A DNA stretch of 64,000 nt. It comes from UBA5951 sp012269555. GTDB taxonomy: Bacteria; Pseudomonadota; Alphaproteobacteria; Puniceispirillales; Puniceispirillaceae. How positions within the stretch are numbered: the first letter of the stretch is position 1; each line of letters opens with the position of its first letter. The stretch spans positions 124,001 through 188,000 of the forward strand of contig JAYQTS010000008.1 of NCBI GenBank assembly GCA_038147755.1, read 5' to 3'. A program made the position numbers and the translations under genes. Below the pieces are notes generated by a model. The model saw only the letters and a list, made by a program, of their open reading frames with translations, had not been told where the DNA came from and did not search any database. Shown piece by piece: positions 9,413 through 18,633 of the stretch.

Positions 9413-10729
9413 CTACTGAAATTTTTCAGCAGACACATTATTGAAAATGCTGATTCCATGAATTAAATCAATAGCTCTAGCTAGTTGAAAATCAATTTCC
9501 GATTGTTTACGCTTATCATTTGATTGTTCTTCCTCTGCACCCTCTTTTCCTGAATCTATAGCACCTTTCAAATCTTCTTCGCGCACGTCTACATCAGCTA
9601 TTTCCTCAATTCTGGCTAGTTCAACTTCAATATCAGGCAGAATTCCCTTGCTTTGTATAGAAACACCTGAAGGGGTATAATATAACGCTGTTGTAAGTCG
9701 AATAGCCCCATGTCCAGGCATCGCAATAACGCTTTGAACTGAACCTTTTCCAAAAGATCTGTTGCCCATAATAATAGCGCGCTTATGGTCCTTTAAAGCG
9801 CCTGCAACTATTTCTGATGCTGATGCAGAACCAGAGTTTATAAGTACTACCAATGGTTTGCCTTCTATAATGTCTCCTTCACTTGCATACGCATGCGACA
9901 TATCTGAACCGCTGCGCCCACGAGTAGAAACAATTTCTCCTTCCTCTAAAAATGCATCAGCAACTTTTATAGACTGTGTAAGAAGTCCGCCTGGATTATT
10001 TCTTAAATCTAAAACGTATCCTTTTAATTGATTTACAGATTCTTTGTTCAAATCATTAACCGCTTGAATGAGTCCAGGATTTGTTTGTTCAGTAAATTTT
10101 GAAATTCTAATATATCCAACATCATTAAATATTTCAGAACGCACACTTCTGATTTTTATTTCGTCTCTGATTATAGCTACATCAAATGGTTCATCTTGGC
10201 CACGTTGAATTGTAACTACAATTTTGCTTCCAATAGGCCCTCTGAGTAATTCAACCGCCTCATCTAAGGGCAATCCGATAAGGCTTTCCTTATTTGCTTC
10301 AATAATAAAGTCACCAGTTTGCAATCCAGCTTCAAAGGCTGGCGTATCATCTATCGGAGATACAACTTTTACCATCCCATTCTCTGAGGTAATTTCAACG
10401 CCCAGACCACCAAACTTTCCCGAGGTTTCAACCCGCATTTTTTTGTAGTTTTCTTCTGGAAGAAAAGAGGAGTGTGGATCGAGGGAATTAAGCATTCCAT
10501 TAATAGCAGATGTTATCAATTGCTGGTCTGTCTTTTCTTCAACATAACTTGTTTTCACGCGCTGGAATACATCACCAAATAAAGCAAGCTGCTTATATGC
10601 TTCGGCCTGATCTCTAGAAAAAGCGTCTTTAAATGACGGATTTGCTAGCCAAATAACGAATAATGCAAGGAGAATAACGCCTCCTCGTGATATTACTTTG
10701 TTGACTAAAGTGACTTTCATAATCGACAT
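9413..10729 (-). CDS. ctpA: Carboxy-terminal processing protease, S41 family
   Basis: 438 residues. An N-terminal hydrophobic segment (VILLALFVIWLANP, about 18-31) acts as a signal or anchor, so the protein should be periplasmic. A PDZ domain spans roughly 95-180 with GGLGVEI and DFIIEAN. The S41 catalytic Ser lies in SGSASASEIV near residue 300 and the Lys in RSFGKGSVQ near 325, giving a Ser/Lys dyad. It processes periplasmic proteins at their C-termini. It sits between gpmI and rppH. In many relatives envC lies between ctpA and gpmI; here only about 38 bases separate the two. Confidence 0.92.
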   Translation of the reverse strand: MSIMKVTLVNKVISRGGVILLALFVIWLANPSFKDAFSRDQAEAYKQLALFGDVFQRVKTSYVEEKTDQQLITSAINGMLNSLDPHSSFLPEENYKKMRVETSGKFGGLGVEITSENGMVKVVSPIDDTPAFEAGLQTGDFIIEANKESLIGLPLDEAVELLRGPIGSKIVVTIQRGQDEPFDVAIIRDEIKIRSVRSEIFNDVGYIRISKFTEQTNPGLIQAVNDLNKESVNQLKGYVLDLRNNPGGLLTQSIKVADAFLEEGEIVSTRGRSGSDMSHAYASEGDIIEGKPLVVLINSGSASASEIVAGALKDHKRAIIMGNRSFGKGSVQSVIAMPGHGAIRLTTALYYTPSGVSIQSKGILPDIEVELARIEEIADVDVREEDLKGAIDSGKEGAEEEQSNDKRKQSEIDFQLARAIDLIHGISIFNNVSAEKFQ

Positions 10730-10767
10730 CCTCTTTATGGATAAAAATATTTTTTAATGTACAAACA

Positions 10768-12302
10768 TTAAATTGGTTTATTTATAAGAGAAATACCAGA
10801 CATTTCGTTTGGTTTTTGATATTTAAGAGATCTAGCATTGTCGGTGCTATATCAGCAAGTGTTCCATTGGATATATTATCTATAGAGGCACCAACAATAC
10901 TGAATGAAACTAAATTTGTTGTATGAGCTGTATGTGGTATTTTTTTTATCTCATCCCACATAATGTCGCAGTTACCGTGGTCAGCTGTTACTATTAATAT
11001 TCCATTATTTTCCTCTATATTCTCAATAAGAGATTTTACGCATTTATCTACAGTTTCTACAGCAGTTATAGCTGCTTTTAAGTTCCCCGTATGGCCAACC
11101 ATATCCGGATTAGCAAAATTGACAATGATAACGTCTACCGCATGGTTTTTTATAGCCTTTATCGCACTTTTTAACAAAAACTTGGCACTCATTTCAGGTT
11201 GTAAATCATAAGTAGCAACTTTTGGTGAAGCGATTAATTCGCGCAATTCGCCTTCAAAAGCCTTCTCTACTCCACCATTAAAAAAGAAAGTGACGTGGGG
11301 ATATTTTTCTGTTTCTGCTAAACGTAGTTGTGTCATTCCCGAATTTGAGATTGTTTCGCCTAAACCATTGCTTAGGTTAGTTGGTGCGAAAAGGTAGGGG
11401 ATTTTATTATTCAAAGTGTCTGATAGCGGTGTCATGGCCAAGCCAATGGATGGTTTGAATTCATCAGATGTCTGAATATCTGTTTCTTCTGGTGTATAAA
11501 AGGAAGACATTATTTGTCTCACTCTATCAACACGAAAATTGGCCATAAATATACCGTCACAAGGCGCTAATCCCCGATAATTTGCTATTGAAGTTGACTT
11601 AATGAATTCATCTGTCTCACCCCTTTTGTAAGCGTCTCTAATTGCTTGTTCTGGCGTACTGCAATAATGTTTTGCTTTTCCATATTTTATTAGGTCATAT
11701 GCTATCTGAGTACGTTCCCAGCGGTGGTCCCGATCCATACTAAAATATCTTCCAATGACGGTAGCTACTGTCGCCTTACTTGGGCAGTTTTTTTTCAGAA
11801 TAGATAGATAACTTGCACTGCTATTTTGTGCTGTGTCCCTTCCATCAGTAGTTATATGGATATAGACAGGAATATCATGCTGTATTAAGTGTTTCGTGAA
11901 TATGCAAATATGGTCAATGTGGGAATGAACGCCACCATCTGATAAAAGTCCCAATATATGAGCGGCACCACCCGTTTTTTTTAGTGAGGCTATGAAGTCA
12001 GTTAGCTCATTACTTTTATTTAGAAAATTATTTGTTAAGGCTTTAGTTATCCGGGGTAGGTCCTGTTCAATCACTCTACCAGAGCCAATAGTTAGATGTC
12101 CTACCTCAGAATTTCCAGGCTGATTATCTGGAAGTCCCACTGCTGGACCAGAGGCCTGTAGCTGACAGGTAGGATAATCAGAGACTAATTTATCAAGGTT
12201 TTGAGTATCGGCTTGGAATACAGCGTTTGTCTCTGTTTGACTGCCAATACCAAGTCCGTCTAGAATACATAAAACTAATTGTTTTTGTTTATTTGAAGCC
12301 AT
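10768..12302 (-). CDS. gpmI: Phosphoglycerate mutase, cofactor-independent; frame broken near its 3' end
   Basis: About 510 residues. It interconverts 3- and 2-phosphoglycerate using two Mn ions. The first metal Asp lies in LCILDGLGIG, the nucleophile is about S65 in GNSEVGH, and later metal sites are in VTADHGNCD and HTAHTTN. The open frame ends at 10782 with an odd tail after LLNIKN. Shifting frame at the T5 run (10813-10817) gives KPNEMSGISLINKPI and a stop at 10768, the ending expected for this family. One base is therefore probably missing, and only the last dozen residues are affected. It is followed by ctpA. Confidence 0.92.
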
Positions 12303-12390
12303 TTTTTTGAAATATAATTTTGGATTAAGCTATTCGCAATTAATCGATTTTAATAGTTTTTAATAAAAATATCTTATAACTCATACCGCA

Positions 12391-12861
12391 TTAGTGACTA
12401 TTATGATAGGGATGATTTTTTAGAATCATTTCGGCGCGATAGAGTTGTTCTGCAAGCATGGCCCTAAATAATAAGTGTGGCCAAGTGGCGCTACCAAACC
12501 TAATACAACAATGCGCAGAGCTAATAAGTTTTTCAGAATGTCCATTCGCACCTCCTACAGCAAAATAACAAGCGGGTATAGCTTTGTTACGCCATGTTTT
12601 AATAAGTTCTGCTAATTGTTCGGAGCTCGTGTCAATACCAGATTTGTCCATAACTATAAGGCGGTAACCCTTAACTGCCTGTAGGGAAAGAAATTTAATT
12701 ACTTTTTCACCTTCCTCTAAGATGCCTCCAGAGTTTGATGAGCGTGAACCCTCAAGCTCAACTATGGTTCCAGAAAAAGGTAATCTATTGAAATAAGTTT
12801 GTGTTAATTCGTAAGAAGGGTGATTTTTTTGCTTTCCGAAAGCAATTATATGTAAACGCAT
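12391..12861 (-). CDS. rlmH: 23S rRNA pseudouridine-1915 N3-methyltransferase
   Basis: 156 residues, the usual length for the SPOUT-family RlmH. The SAM-binding knot segment FAVGGANGHS is present. The C-terminal RAMLAEQLYRAEMI followed by HPYHNSH matches the conserved RlmH ending. It methylates pseudouridine 1915 of 23S rRNA in helix 69 on 70S ribosomes. It follows rsfS, the usual rsfS-rlmH pair, and precedes gpmI. Confidence 0.95.
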   Translation of the reverse strand: MRLHIIAFGKQKNHPSYELTQTYFNRLPFSGTIVELEGSRSSNSGGILEEGEKVIKFLSLQAVKGYRLIVMDKSGIDTSSEQLAELIKTWRNKAIPACYFAVGGANGHSEKLISSAHCCIRFGSATWPHLLFRAMLAEQLYRAEMILKNHPYHNSH

Positions 12862-12911
12862 AACTCGTAATTAGGCCTCGATTAAATTCAGCTTCATTAA
12901 TATTATAAAAT

Positions 12912-13289
12912 TTATTCTACCGATATTTGAATGGTCTCGTCATCCGCAGAAGCTGACCACATTCTCTCGAGACCATAAAATTCCCTAACCTCAGGCTTGA
13001 ATAAATGAACAATAACATCGCATGCATCTAATAGAACCCAATCTGCTTGTTTTACACCTTCACGACCAAGAATAGTGACACCAGCTTTTTTTAATTTTAC
13101 TTCAAGGTTCTGTGCCATCGAAAGTACCTTTCTTGAAGAAGTACCAGATGCTATAACAATATAATCAGCGATAGAAGAAGTATTCCCAAGAGGAATAGAT
13201 AAAATATCCTCACCTTTCTCATCATCTAAGGCTTGCAAAACAAGCGTATTTAACTCTTCAGGTGAAAGATGCTTTTTTTTTCTGAAAAT
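12912..13289 (-). CDS. rsfS: Ribosomal silencing factor RsfS; start codon unresolved
   Basis: RsfS binds ribosomal protein L14 and blocks subunit joining when nutrients are scarce. The conserved core reads IADYIVIASGTSSRKV, then QADWVLLDACDVIVHLF, then FYGLERMW. The homologous N-terminal helix HLSPEELNTLVLQALDD is encoded upstream of the first usable TTG (13238), so that TTG is not the true start. In frame there is no ATG, GTG or TTG before a stop. An ATT at 13289 sits 7 bases after a perfect AAGGAG (an AUU start as in infC), and I use it here. Alternatively, removing one A from the A9 run (13272-13280) opens the frame to an ATG at 13323. Confidence 0.85.
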   Translation of the reverse strand: MFRKKKHLSPEELNTLVLQALDDEKGEDILSIPLGNTSSIADYIVIASGTSSRKVLSMAQNLEVKLKKAGVTILGREGVKQADWVLLDACDVIVHLFKPEVREFYGLERMWSASADDETIQISVE

Positions 13290-13368
13290 TGTCTATCTCC
13301 TTTTTAAATTTTACATATGACATATAGCGTTTTTTCACTGTTTCTACAACAGAGATGAAAGTAAGTTA

Positions 13369-14010
13369 TTAATTAGGCATATTTTTCCTAATTTTTGTTG
13401 CTGAAAGTGTATTTCGAGTTGAAAAAGAAAAAGCCCATTTGCGTTTGTGACCAGTTCCTAAATGACTAGGCGGACACCTACTACCAAGAATTGCAACACT
13501 TTTGCTGGAAAGTGCCTTAAAGGTAAAATCAGGTCTGTTCATTACAAATATGTCCACGAGTTTTGCAATTCGATGTGCGTCTTTCCATTGAAAAAACTGT
13601 ATTAGATTGTCGGCGCCCATTATCCAGATGAATGAAGTAACCGGAAATTGCAGACGCAATCGAGATAAGGTAATAATTGTTGACGCTCTTTTGTTAGGGA
13701 AGCAATTTGCAATTTGAAGCTGATGTTCATAATCAAGCACCTTAAGCCAAGGCACATTATTGGCAACCATTATTGCGCTTAATAGTCTGTGTTCAAACGA
13801 CATCATATTAATATCGGACTTCAGAGGATTTTTCGGACTAACTAGCCACCATATCTCACTTAATTTGGCTTGTTTTTTTGCAACTTCTGCGATTTCTTTA
13901 TGCGCCTGATGAGCTGGATTAAATGACCCCCCCATTAATCCAATACGTTGTTTTCTTAAATGATGAGAAAGGCGTGTTATAAAAACATTTTTATTTTCGC
14001 GTTTCACCAT
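13369..14010 (-). CDS. nadD: Nicotinate-nucleotide adenylyltransferase
   Basis: 213 residues. It adenylates nicotinate mononucleotide in NAD synthesis. The nucleotidyltransferase motif GGSFNPAHQAH is at about residues 27-37, and the C-terminal SATKIRKNM corresponds to the ISSTxIR motif. The N-terminus overlaps the 3' end of proA by 20 bases, so it is translated in close coupling. An internal start nearer the GGSFNP motif is possible, but MVKRENK is the only good ATG. It is followed by rsfS, as in many bacteria. Confidence 0.93.
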   Translation of the reverse strand: MVKRENKNVFITRLSHHLRKQRIGLMGGSFNPAHQAHKEIAEVAKKQAKLSEIWWLVSPKNPLKSDINMMSFEHRLLSAIMVANNVPWLKVLDYEHQLQIANCFPNKRASTIITLSRLRLQFPVTSFIWIMGADNLIQFFQWKDAHRIAKLVDIFVMNRPDFTFKALSSKSVAILGSRCPPSHLGTGHKRKWAFSFSTRNTLSATKIRKNMPN

Positions 14011-15277
14011 GCCCCCTTACAATATATTTAAAACTTGTAAGTTGATCAGCGCCGACAGGACCTCTGGCATGCAGTTTTCCTGTTGCAATTCCAATTTCTG
14101 CTCCCATTCCAAATTCACCTCCGTCTGCAAATTGGGTAGATGCATTTGTCATAACAATTGCACTATTAACTTCTGCTAAAAACCGTTCGGCTAGATTTTT
14201 ATTTTGCGTGATGATGGACTCCGTATGGCCAGAGCTATATTTATTGATATGCTCTATAGCAGTGTCAAAATTCTCTACAATTTTTATAGATAAAATTGCA
14301 TCTAAATACTCTGTGGACCAATCTTCCTCATCTGCCTTCTTAATTGAGGGTAAAATTTTCATTACTTCTTCATCACCTCGAAGTTCGCATCCAGCCTTTA
14401 AGAGGCTATCCGAAATATCTGGAAGTAAATTACGAGAAACAGACTTATCAACAAGCAAAGTTTCACAAGCGCCACAAATTCCTGTTCTTCGCATTTTTGC
14501 ATTTAAGGTGATTTCGCGTGCCATATCGGGATCTGCTTCTTCTGCTACATAAATGTGGCAAATACCTTCAAGGTGGGCAAAAACAGGGACACGCGCTACT
14601 TCTTGCACTAAACTTACTAAAGATTTACCACCCCTAGGAACAATTACATCTATTTTTCCAGCAGCTTGTAATAATACATTTACAGCTTCTCTATCTGATG
14701 TTGGTATCATTTGAATGGCTGACTTTGGTAATTTAACTTCACTGAGACATTCTTGCATTAATTCTGTAAGAATAGAGCTCGTATGAAAAGAATCAGAACC
14801 ACCACGCAATATTGCTGAATTACCAGATTTAAGACATAATGCGCCAGCATCAATAGTTACATTGGGTCTAGATTCGTAAATAATACCGATTGTACCAAGT
14901 GAAGTAGATATACGTTCAATTTCAAGTCCAGATTCAACATTCCATTTCGATAATGTTTTACCTAATGGGTCTGGCATCTGTGCAATATTTTCTACCCCAG
15001 CCGCCATATCATTTATCCTTTCTGGAGTAAGCTTTAGTCTATCAACGAAAGAAGAAGGAAGCTGTTTATTATTTGCATTAGCCAAGTCTAATTGGTTAGC
15101 GGCGACAATTTGTTTGCTGAGAGCTCTTATTCTTTCAGCAATTTTGTTTAATGCTGAACACCTTATCAAATGCGAAGATTGTCCCAATAACAGTTGTGCT
15201 TGTCTTGCTTCATGAGTTAGATAATCTATCATATCAACAACAGATAAGTCTTTTATGGAATTATTAGGTTGACTCAT
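13991..15277 (-). CDS. proA: Gamma-glutamyl phosphate reductase
   Basis: 428 residues. It performs the second step of proline synthesis, reducing glutamyl-5-phosphate with NADPH. The aldehyde-dehydrogenase-fold catalytic Cys lies in RTGICGACETLL near residue 267, and the family signature near the C-terminus includes FADGGEFGMGAEIGIAT followed by HARGPVG. Its start overlaps the end of proB by 14 bases, and nadD starts before its end, so proB-proA-nadD form one tightly packed operon. Confidence 0.96.
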   Translation of the reverse strand: MSQPNNSIKDLSVVDMIDYLTHEARQAQLLLGQSSHLIRCSALNKIAERIRALSKQIVAANQLDLANANNKQLPSSFVDRLKLTPERINDMAAGVENIAQMPDPLGKTLSKWNVESGLEIERISTSLGTIGIIYESRPNVTIDAGALCLKSGNSAILRGGSDSFHTSSILTELMQECLSEVKLPKSAIQMIPTSDREAVNVLLQAAGKIDVIVPRGGKSLVSLVQEVARVPVFAHLEGICHIYVAEEADPDMAREITLNAKMRRTGICGACETLLVDKSVSRNLLPDISDSLLKAGCELRGDEEVMKILPSIKKADEEDWSTEYLDAILSIKIVENFDTAIEHINKYSSGHTESIITQNKNLAERFLAEVNSAIVMTNASTQFADGGEFGMGAEIGIATGKLHARGPVGADQLTSFKYIVRGHGETRK

Positions 15278-16418
15278 TATCTTCTCTTTTTATTTTCATA
15301 ATTACTAAATCATCAGCGTGGATTAATTCAGCGCGTCCTTGAAATCCCACTATTGAGGCGAAAGAAGCACTTTTCTTACCTTTTAGCTGATTTGCCTGCT
15401 TATTGGAATAGTTTGAGAGACCTCTAGCTATTTCAAAATTGTCATCCGTCTTCACCGAAATAACATCACCTCTGTCAAAATTTCCAGAAATAGATTTTAT
15501 ACCCACTGGTAATAAGGATTTTCCTTCACTTATTGCTTTTAAGGCACCTTCATCAATCGTTACACTGCCCGACACTTTAAGGCTTCCAGCAATCCATTTT
15601 TCACGAGCTGTATGTGGTTCTATCCTTGAATAAAATAAACTTGCACGGTCGCCATTTAGCAAGCGATTGATAGGGTTTTTAGGTCGACCATCGCAAATAA
15701 TCATGTCAGCGCCGGCTTTTGTTGCAATCTGGCCTGCTGATAATTTTGTTATCATTCCACCAGAGGCAAAAGTTGAATTTGCACTACCTCCCATAGCTAA
15801 AATATCTTCCGTTATTTCATTGATTTCTGGGACGTGTTTGGCATTTACATTACGTGAGGGGTCAGCGGTATATAACCCATCAATATCAGATAATAAAATT
15901 AGTAGATCAGCAGAAATCATCCCTGCTACTCGAGCTGCTAGTCTATCATTATCCCCAAATCTTATTTCATATGTTGTAACAGTATCATTTTCATTTACAA
16001 CAGGAATAACATCGAGGTTTAAAAGTGTCTTTATTGTTGCTCTGGCATTTAAGTGACGTCTTCTTGTTTCTGTATCTTCTGGTGCGAGTAAAATTTGTGC
16101 GGCAGTAATTTGATGTTGTGCTAGATAATGAGCCCAAAGGTGCATAAGCTGTCCTTGTCCTACAGCAGCAGCCGCTTGTTTTTCTTCAAGTTTTATAGAT
16201 TTGAATTTAAGATTAAGGATTTCCCTTCCAATAGCAATGGATCCAGAAGAAACAAGAATAATTTTCTTTCCACTTGATTTTAATAAAGCAATATCTTTGC
16301 AAAGAGATTTGACCCAATGTGATTTTATTCTTCCAGTCGATTCATTTATAAGTAAAGCAGAACCAATTTTGATTACAATGGAGGATGCCTCTCTTACTTT
16401 ATTTGATAAATTTTTCAC
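15264..16418 (-). CDS. proB: Glutamate 5-kinase with PUA domain
   Basis: 384 residues. The amino-acid kinase domain (about 10-265) has VIKIGSALL, VSSGSIAIG and NENDTV. A C-terminal PUA domain (about 285-370) with FDRGDVISV is present, as in the E. coli enzyme. It catalyses the first step of proline synthesis and is normally inhibited by proline. It overlaps proA by 14 bases. obgE lies 47 bases upstream on the same strand. Confidence 0.96.
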   Translation of the reverse strand: MKNLSNKVREASSIVIKIGSALLINESTGRIKSHWVKSLCKDIALLKSSGKKIILVSSGSIAIGREILNLKFKSIKLEEKQAAAAVGQGQLMHLWAHYLAQHQITAAQILLAPEDTETRRRHLNARATIKTLLNLDVIPVVNENDTVTTYEIRFGDNDRLAARVAGMISADLLILLSDIDGLYTADPSRNVNAKHVPEINEITEDILAMGGSANSTFASGGMITKLSAGQIATKAGADMIICDGRPKNPINRLLNGDRASLFYSRIEPHTAREKWIAGSLKVSGSVTIDEGALKAISEGKSLLPVGIKSISGNFDRGDVISVKTDDNFEIARGLSNYSNKQANQLKGKKSASFASIVGFQGRAELIHADDLVIMKIKREDNEST

Positions 16419-16465
16419 TTAAGTTAAAACCTTGAATTTAGTTACTTCTCAAATATAAATTCATT

Positions 16466-17503
16466 TTAAGGGTGCCATGTTTCATGAACCTTCCCCTCAC
16501 TTTTCTGCTTTATGTTTTCACGTTTTATCACATCATATACTGCACGCAATATGTTATTCAAACCAGAACCTGTAACAGAGGATAGAGGGTAAATTTCAGT
16601 ACCACCAGCTTTTCGCAGTTCACTAATTAAGTCCGAAACATAATCTTTAGGTGCTGCGTCACATTTAGACAAGGCTATAATTTCTGGTTTTTTAGATAAA
16701 TCGTCATTATAAGCAGATAGTTCAGAACGAATGGTTCGCCAACTCTCAACTGGGTCTGCGTGGGTTGCATCTATCAAATGCAGTAACACAAGGCATCTTT
16801 CTACATGTCCTAAAAAGCGGTGGCCTATTCCCGCTCCATCATGAGCGCCCTCTATTAGTCCAGGTATATCTGCCATTACGAATTCTTTCTCGTCAATGGC
16901 GACAACTCCTAAATTAGGATGTAATGTTGTAAAAGGATAGTCTGCGATTTTTGGTTTTGCAGCAGAAACAACACTTAGGAATGTTGATTTGCCTGCATTT
17001 GGTAATCCAACTAATCCGGCGTCTGCAATTAGCTTTAAACGAAGCCAAATCCACATTTCTATTCCCATAATGCCTGGCTGAGATTTTTTAGGCGCTTGAT
17101 TGGTAGACGATTTGAAAAATGCATTTCCGTGCCCGCCTTCACCGCCTTTTGCTAAGATAATTTCCTGTCCAACAGTGGTAAGATCCGCCAATATCATTGA
17201 TTGGTCATCAGATAATATTTGAGTCCCAACAGGAAGTTTTAAAATAATAGATTTTCCAGATAATCCTGATTTATCTCTACCCGCCCCGGGGCGGCCTGAC
17301 TCAGCTTTAAAATGTTGATGGTAGCGAAAATCAATAAGTGTATTTAAACCATCAACACATCTTGCAATTATATCTCCCCCACGTCCACCATCCCCGCCAT
17401 CTGGGCCTCCATATGGCACATTCGCTTCGCGTCTGAAACTTACAGAACCTGGTCCCCCATTTCCAGAACGAATAAAAATTTTTGCTTGGTCGAGGAATTT
17501 CAT
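16466..17503 (-). CDS. obgE: GTPase ObgE/CgtA
   Basis: 345 residues. The glycine-rich Obg fold covers about 1-158 (FRREANVPYGGPDGG, GGEGGHGN). The G domain follows with G1 GLPNAGKST near 167, switch/G3 DIPGLIEGAH and G4 SKCD. The C-terminal Obg extension is short. The protein binds the 50S subunit and links ribosome assembly to stress and cell-cycle control. The order rplU-rpmA-obgE is widespread, but here a strong terminator sits between rpmA and obgE. Confidence 0.96.
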   Translation of the reverse strand: MKFLDQAKIFIRSGNGGPGSVSFRREANVPYGGPDGGDGGRGGDIIARCVDGLNTLIDFRYHQHFKAESGRPGAGRDKSGLSGKSIILKLPVGTQILSDDQSMILADLTTVGQEIILAKGGEGGHGNAFFKSSTNQAPKKSQPGIMGIEMWIWLRLKLIADAGLVGLPNAGKSTFLSVVSAAKPKIADYPFTTLHPNLGVVAIDEKEFVMADIPGLIEGAHDGAGIGHRFLGHVERCLVLLHLIDATHADPVESWRTIRSELSAYNDDLSKKPEIIALSKCDAAPKDYVSDLISELRKAGGTEIYPLSSVTGSGLNNILRAVYDVIKRENIKQKSEGKVHETWHP

Positions 17504-17560
17504 TTTTATGACTTTGCATTAATGATTTTTCTGCAAACTTAAGCTTATTTAAATACCGTT

Positions 17561-17593
17561 AAAAAAAAAAAGGGAAAACCTTTGGCTTTCCCC
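17561..17593 (-). terminator. Rho-independent terminator after rpmA
   Basis: Read on the minus strand, a hairpin GGGAAAGCC-AAA-GGTTTTCCC (9-bp stem with one G-U pair) is followed immediately by an 11-base T tract. This is a textbook intrinsic terminator 27 bases after the rpmA stop. It should end the rplU-rpmA message and partly insulate obgE. Confidence 0.88.
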
Positions 17594-17619
17594 ACGAAAA
17601 AATTTATTTTCTCTCTGAT

Positions 17620-17886
17620 TTATTCTGCAGCAACAGCTTGTGAAACATTCACGAAGGTTCGACCACCTGTTTTCTTTCTAAAGTTTACTGAACCTGTTGT
17701 CAGCGCAAATAATGTATGATCTTTGCCCATTCCCACGTTTTCACCTGGATGAAACTTAGTTCCTCTTTGTCGGACAATTATGTTTCCTGCCAACACAGAT
17801 TCGCCACCGAATTTTTTAACTCCTAAACGACGGCCAGCTGAATCACGTCCATTACGGGAACTTCCACCTGCTTTTTTATGAGCCAT
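17620..17886 (-). CDS. rpmA: 50S ribosomal protein L27
   Basis: 88 residues, the normal length. It begins MAHKKAGGSSRNGRDS, and the N-terminal tail reaches toward the peptidyl transferase centre in related ribosomes. The core has LGVKKFGGESVLAGNIIVRQRGTKF split across the usual beta strands. It is cotranscribed with rplU, 13 bases upstream. Confidence 0.98.
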   Translation of the reverse strand: MAHKKAGGSSRNGRDSAGRRLGVKKFGGESVLAGNIIVRQRGTKFHPGENVGMGKDHTLFALTTGSVNFRKKTGGRTFVNVSQAVAAE

Positions 17887-17899
17887 CTTTAAACTCCTC

Positions 17900-18406
17900 T
17901 TATTTTTTTACACTAAGCGTTTTTTTAGCAGTTGCTTTCTTAGCAGCTAATTTTTTGGTAGTAGCTTTTGTACTACTTGCCTTTTTTATAGTTTGTTTTT
18001 TAATACTTTTTTTTGCAACTGCTTCTTTTGTGGTGCTTTTATTCTCTTTGCCCCCTTCTGGTTGGGGTTTTTTATTTGAGGCTTTTATCTTCCCATCTGG
18101 ACTTATATCTATAATTTTGAGAAGAGTTAAATCTTGTCTATGTCCCTGGGTTCTTCGATGGTTTTTACGTCGCTTTCGACGAAAAATTATCAATTTAGGA
18201 CCGCGAGCTTGTTTTACAACTTTGGCGGAAACTAAGGCACCATCCACTTTTGGTGTTCCAATTGTTAAATCACCATTATTATTTAGCATCATCACATTGT
18301 CTAAATAAATAGTTGAACCAGTCTCTGCCTTAATAAATTCAACCATTATTGTGTCATCTTTTGAAACACGGTATTGTTTTCCACCTGTTTTCACCACAGC
18401 ATACAT
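17900..18406 (-). CDS. rplU: 50S ribosomal protein L21 with long basic tail
   Basis: 168 residues. The first hundred or so are ordinary L21: MYAVVKTGGKQYRVSKDD at the start, then FRRKRRKNHRRTQGHRQ near 78-93. After about residue 108 a tail of roughly 60 residues rich in Lys, Ala, Thr and Ser follows (for example KKATAKKTLSVKK). It resembles histone H1-like low-complexity tails. Many alphaproteobacterial L21 proteins carry C-terminal extensions, but the composition varies. A good promoter lies about 120 bases upstream. Confidence 0.96.
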   Translation of the reverse strand: MYAVVKTGGKQYRVSKDDTIMVEFIKAETGSTIYLDNVMMLNNNGDLTIGTPKVDGALVSAKVVKQARGPKLIIFRRKRRKNHRRTQGHRQDLTLLKIIDISPDGKIKASNKKPQPEGGKENKSTTKEAVAKKSIKKQTIKKASSTKATTKKLAAKKATAKKTLSVKK

Positions 18407-18527
18407 GGAGACACCTTTAATAAAAAGTTAATAAAATTTCTTAATCAAGTTAAATTTTGTAACAAATATAGTTAGTTAAAAATTCATAAGAGTTAATTTG
18501 AGCAATCACATCTTAAGACGATGCGAG

Positions 18528-18555
18528 ACTATACATCTTGGGCTATTTCTGTCAA
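18528..18555 (-). promoter_or_regulatory. Sigma-70-type promoter for rplU-rpmA
   Basis: On the minus strand, a perfect -35 TTGACA (18555-18550), a 16-base spacer and -10 TATAGT (18533-18528). Transcription would begin near 18520, giving a leader of roughly 115 bases before the rplU start. It is the best sigma-70 match I saw in the window. Confidence 0.75.
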
Positions 18556-18633
18556 GTGTTGCATCTGTTTTTACATCTGATGTGTTATATTAATTAGAAA
18601 TTAATTATTATTTTGAGCAGTAAATTGATATTA

